NCBI GenBank assembly: GCA_022796315.1
Contig: JAAWIL010000124.1
Location: 1 to 6,211 of the forward strand
DNA length: 6,211 nucleotides
Source of the DNA: Oscillibacter sp.
GTDB taxonomy: Bacteria > Bacillota > Clostridia > Oscillospirales > Oscillospiraceae
Direction: 5' to 3'
Shown: in pieces, positions 6,117 through 6,211 of the stretch
Layout: each line of letters opens with the position of its first letter
Position numbering within the stretch: position 1 is the stretch's first letter
Position numbers and translations under genes: made by a program
Notes under the pieces: model-generated
The model's database searches: none
What the model was told of the DNA's origin: nothing
The model's input: the letters and a program-made list of their open reading frames with translations, nothing else

Positions 6117-6211
6117 AGAGCCTGTTTAATATCTCGACGTGTATGGATTGGCGAGTGGATTTTTTGCCCTGCAAGGCAAAAATCCGCAGGCATCCTGACG
6201 GATGGCAAGGA
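6117..6211 (+). repeat. Structured dispersed repeat, right copy (runs off the window)
   Basis: This is the inverted partner of 26-120, identical at 94 of 95 bases. Its visible boundary begins AGAGCCTGTTTAATATC, and the copy continues past the last base. The single change, A6137, breaks one pair in the first hairpin (6133-6138 with 6150-6155) that is perfect in the left copy. The second hairpin, GGATTTTTTGCC with GGCAAAAATCC, is kept. The boundary falls nine bases upstream of the GTG of the small minus-strand frame, consistent with insertion into, or recombination within, an older gene. Confidence 0.85.

Noticed and set aside
26..6211. The whole window as a composite transposon with 95-base terminal inverted repeats
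   Set aside because: No transposase, integrase or resolvase lies between the repeats, the cargo is housekeeping metabolism, and the repeats continue beyond the window. A pair of dispersed repeats is simpler.

Overview
This window looks like an ordinary chromosomal stretch from a GC-rich member of the Clostridia. The strong third-position G/C bias, AGGAGG-type ribosome binding sites, a CcpA-type operator and GC-rich hairpin repeats between genes all fit an Oscillospiraceae gut anaerobe of the Flavonifractor/Oscillibacter kind. That placement is inference from style, not from a marker gene. I found no rRNA, tRNA, CRISPR array, transposase or integrase.

Layout, left to right. Positions 1-120 hold one copy of a structured dispersed repeat. 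A gene-free leader follows, with a hairpin (222-251) and a very good catabolite-responsive element (264-277). Next is mtlD (309-1466, +), mannitol-1-phosphate 5-dehydrogenase. A strong bidirectional terminator (1484-1521) and a cloverleaf-like GC-rich repeat (1529-1599) separate it from three convergent minus-strand genes. In transcription order these are coaBC (5509-4304; coenzyme A biosynthesis), a family-2 glycosyltransferase (4237-3221) and an O-antigen-ligase-like polytopic membrane protein (3137-1614). Gaps of 66 and 83 bases and a near-consensus promoter ahead of coaBC (5540-5568) suggest one transcription unit that ends at the shared terminator. Upstream of it lies a roughly 207-base nested inverted-repeat block (5608-5814). 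Its right edge contains the stop codon of a small minus-strand reading frame (5802-6107) that looks like the tail of a truncated gene. Positions 6117-6211 are a second, inverted copy of the repeat that opens the window (94 of 95 bases identical).

How the genes relate: mtlD works in sugar-alcohol catabolism and is probably glucose-repressed through the cre site. The glycosyltransferase and ligase-like protein probably cooperate in building and polymerising or attaching a cell-surface glycan. coaBC is a housekeeping gene that appears to share their transcript.

The most notable features are non-coding: the matched inverted repeats at the two window ends, the frame apparently cut by the right-hand repeat, the nested hairpin block upstream of coaBC, and the cre site. 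I see no convincing new multi-gene system.
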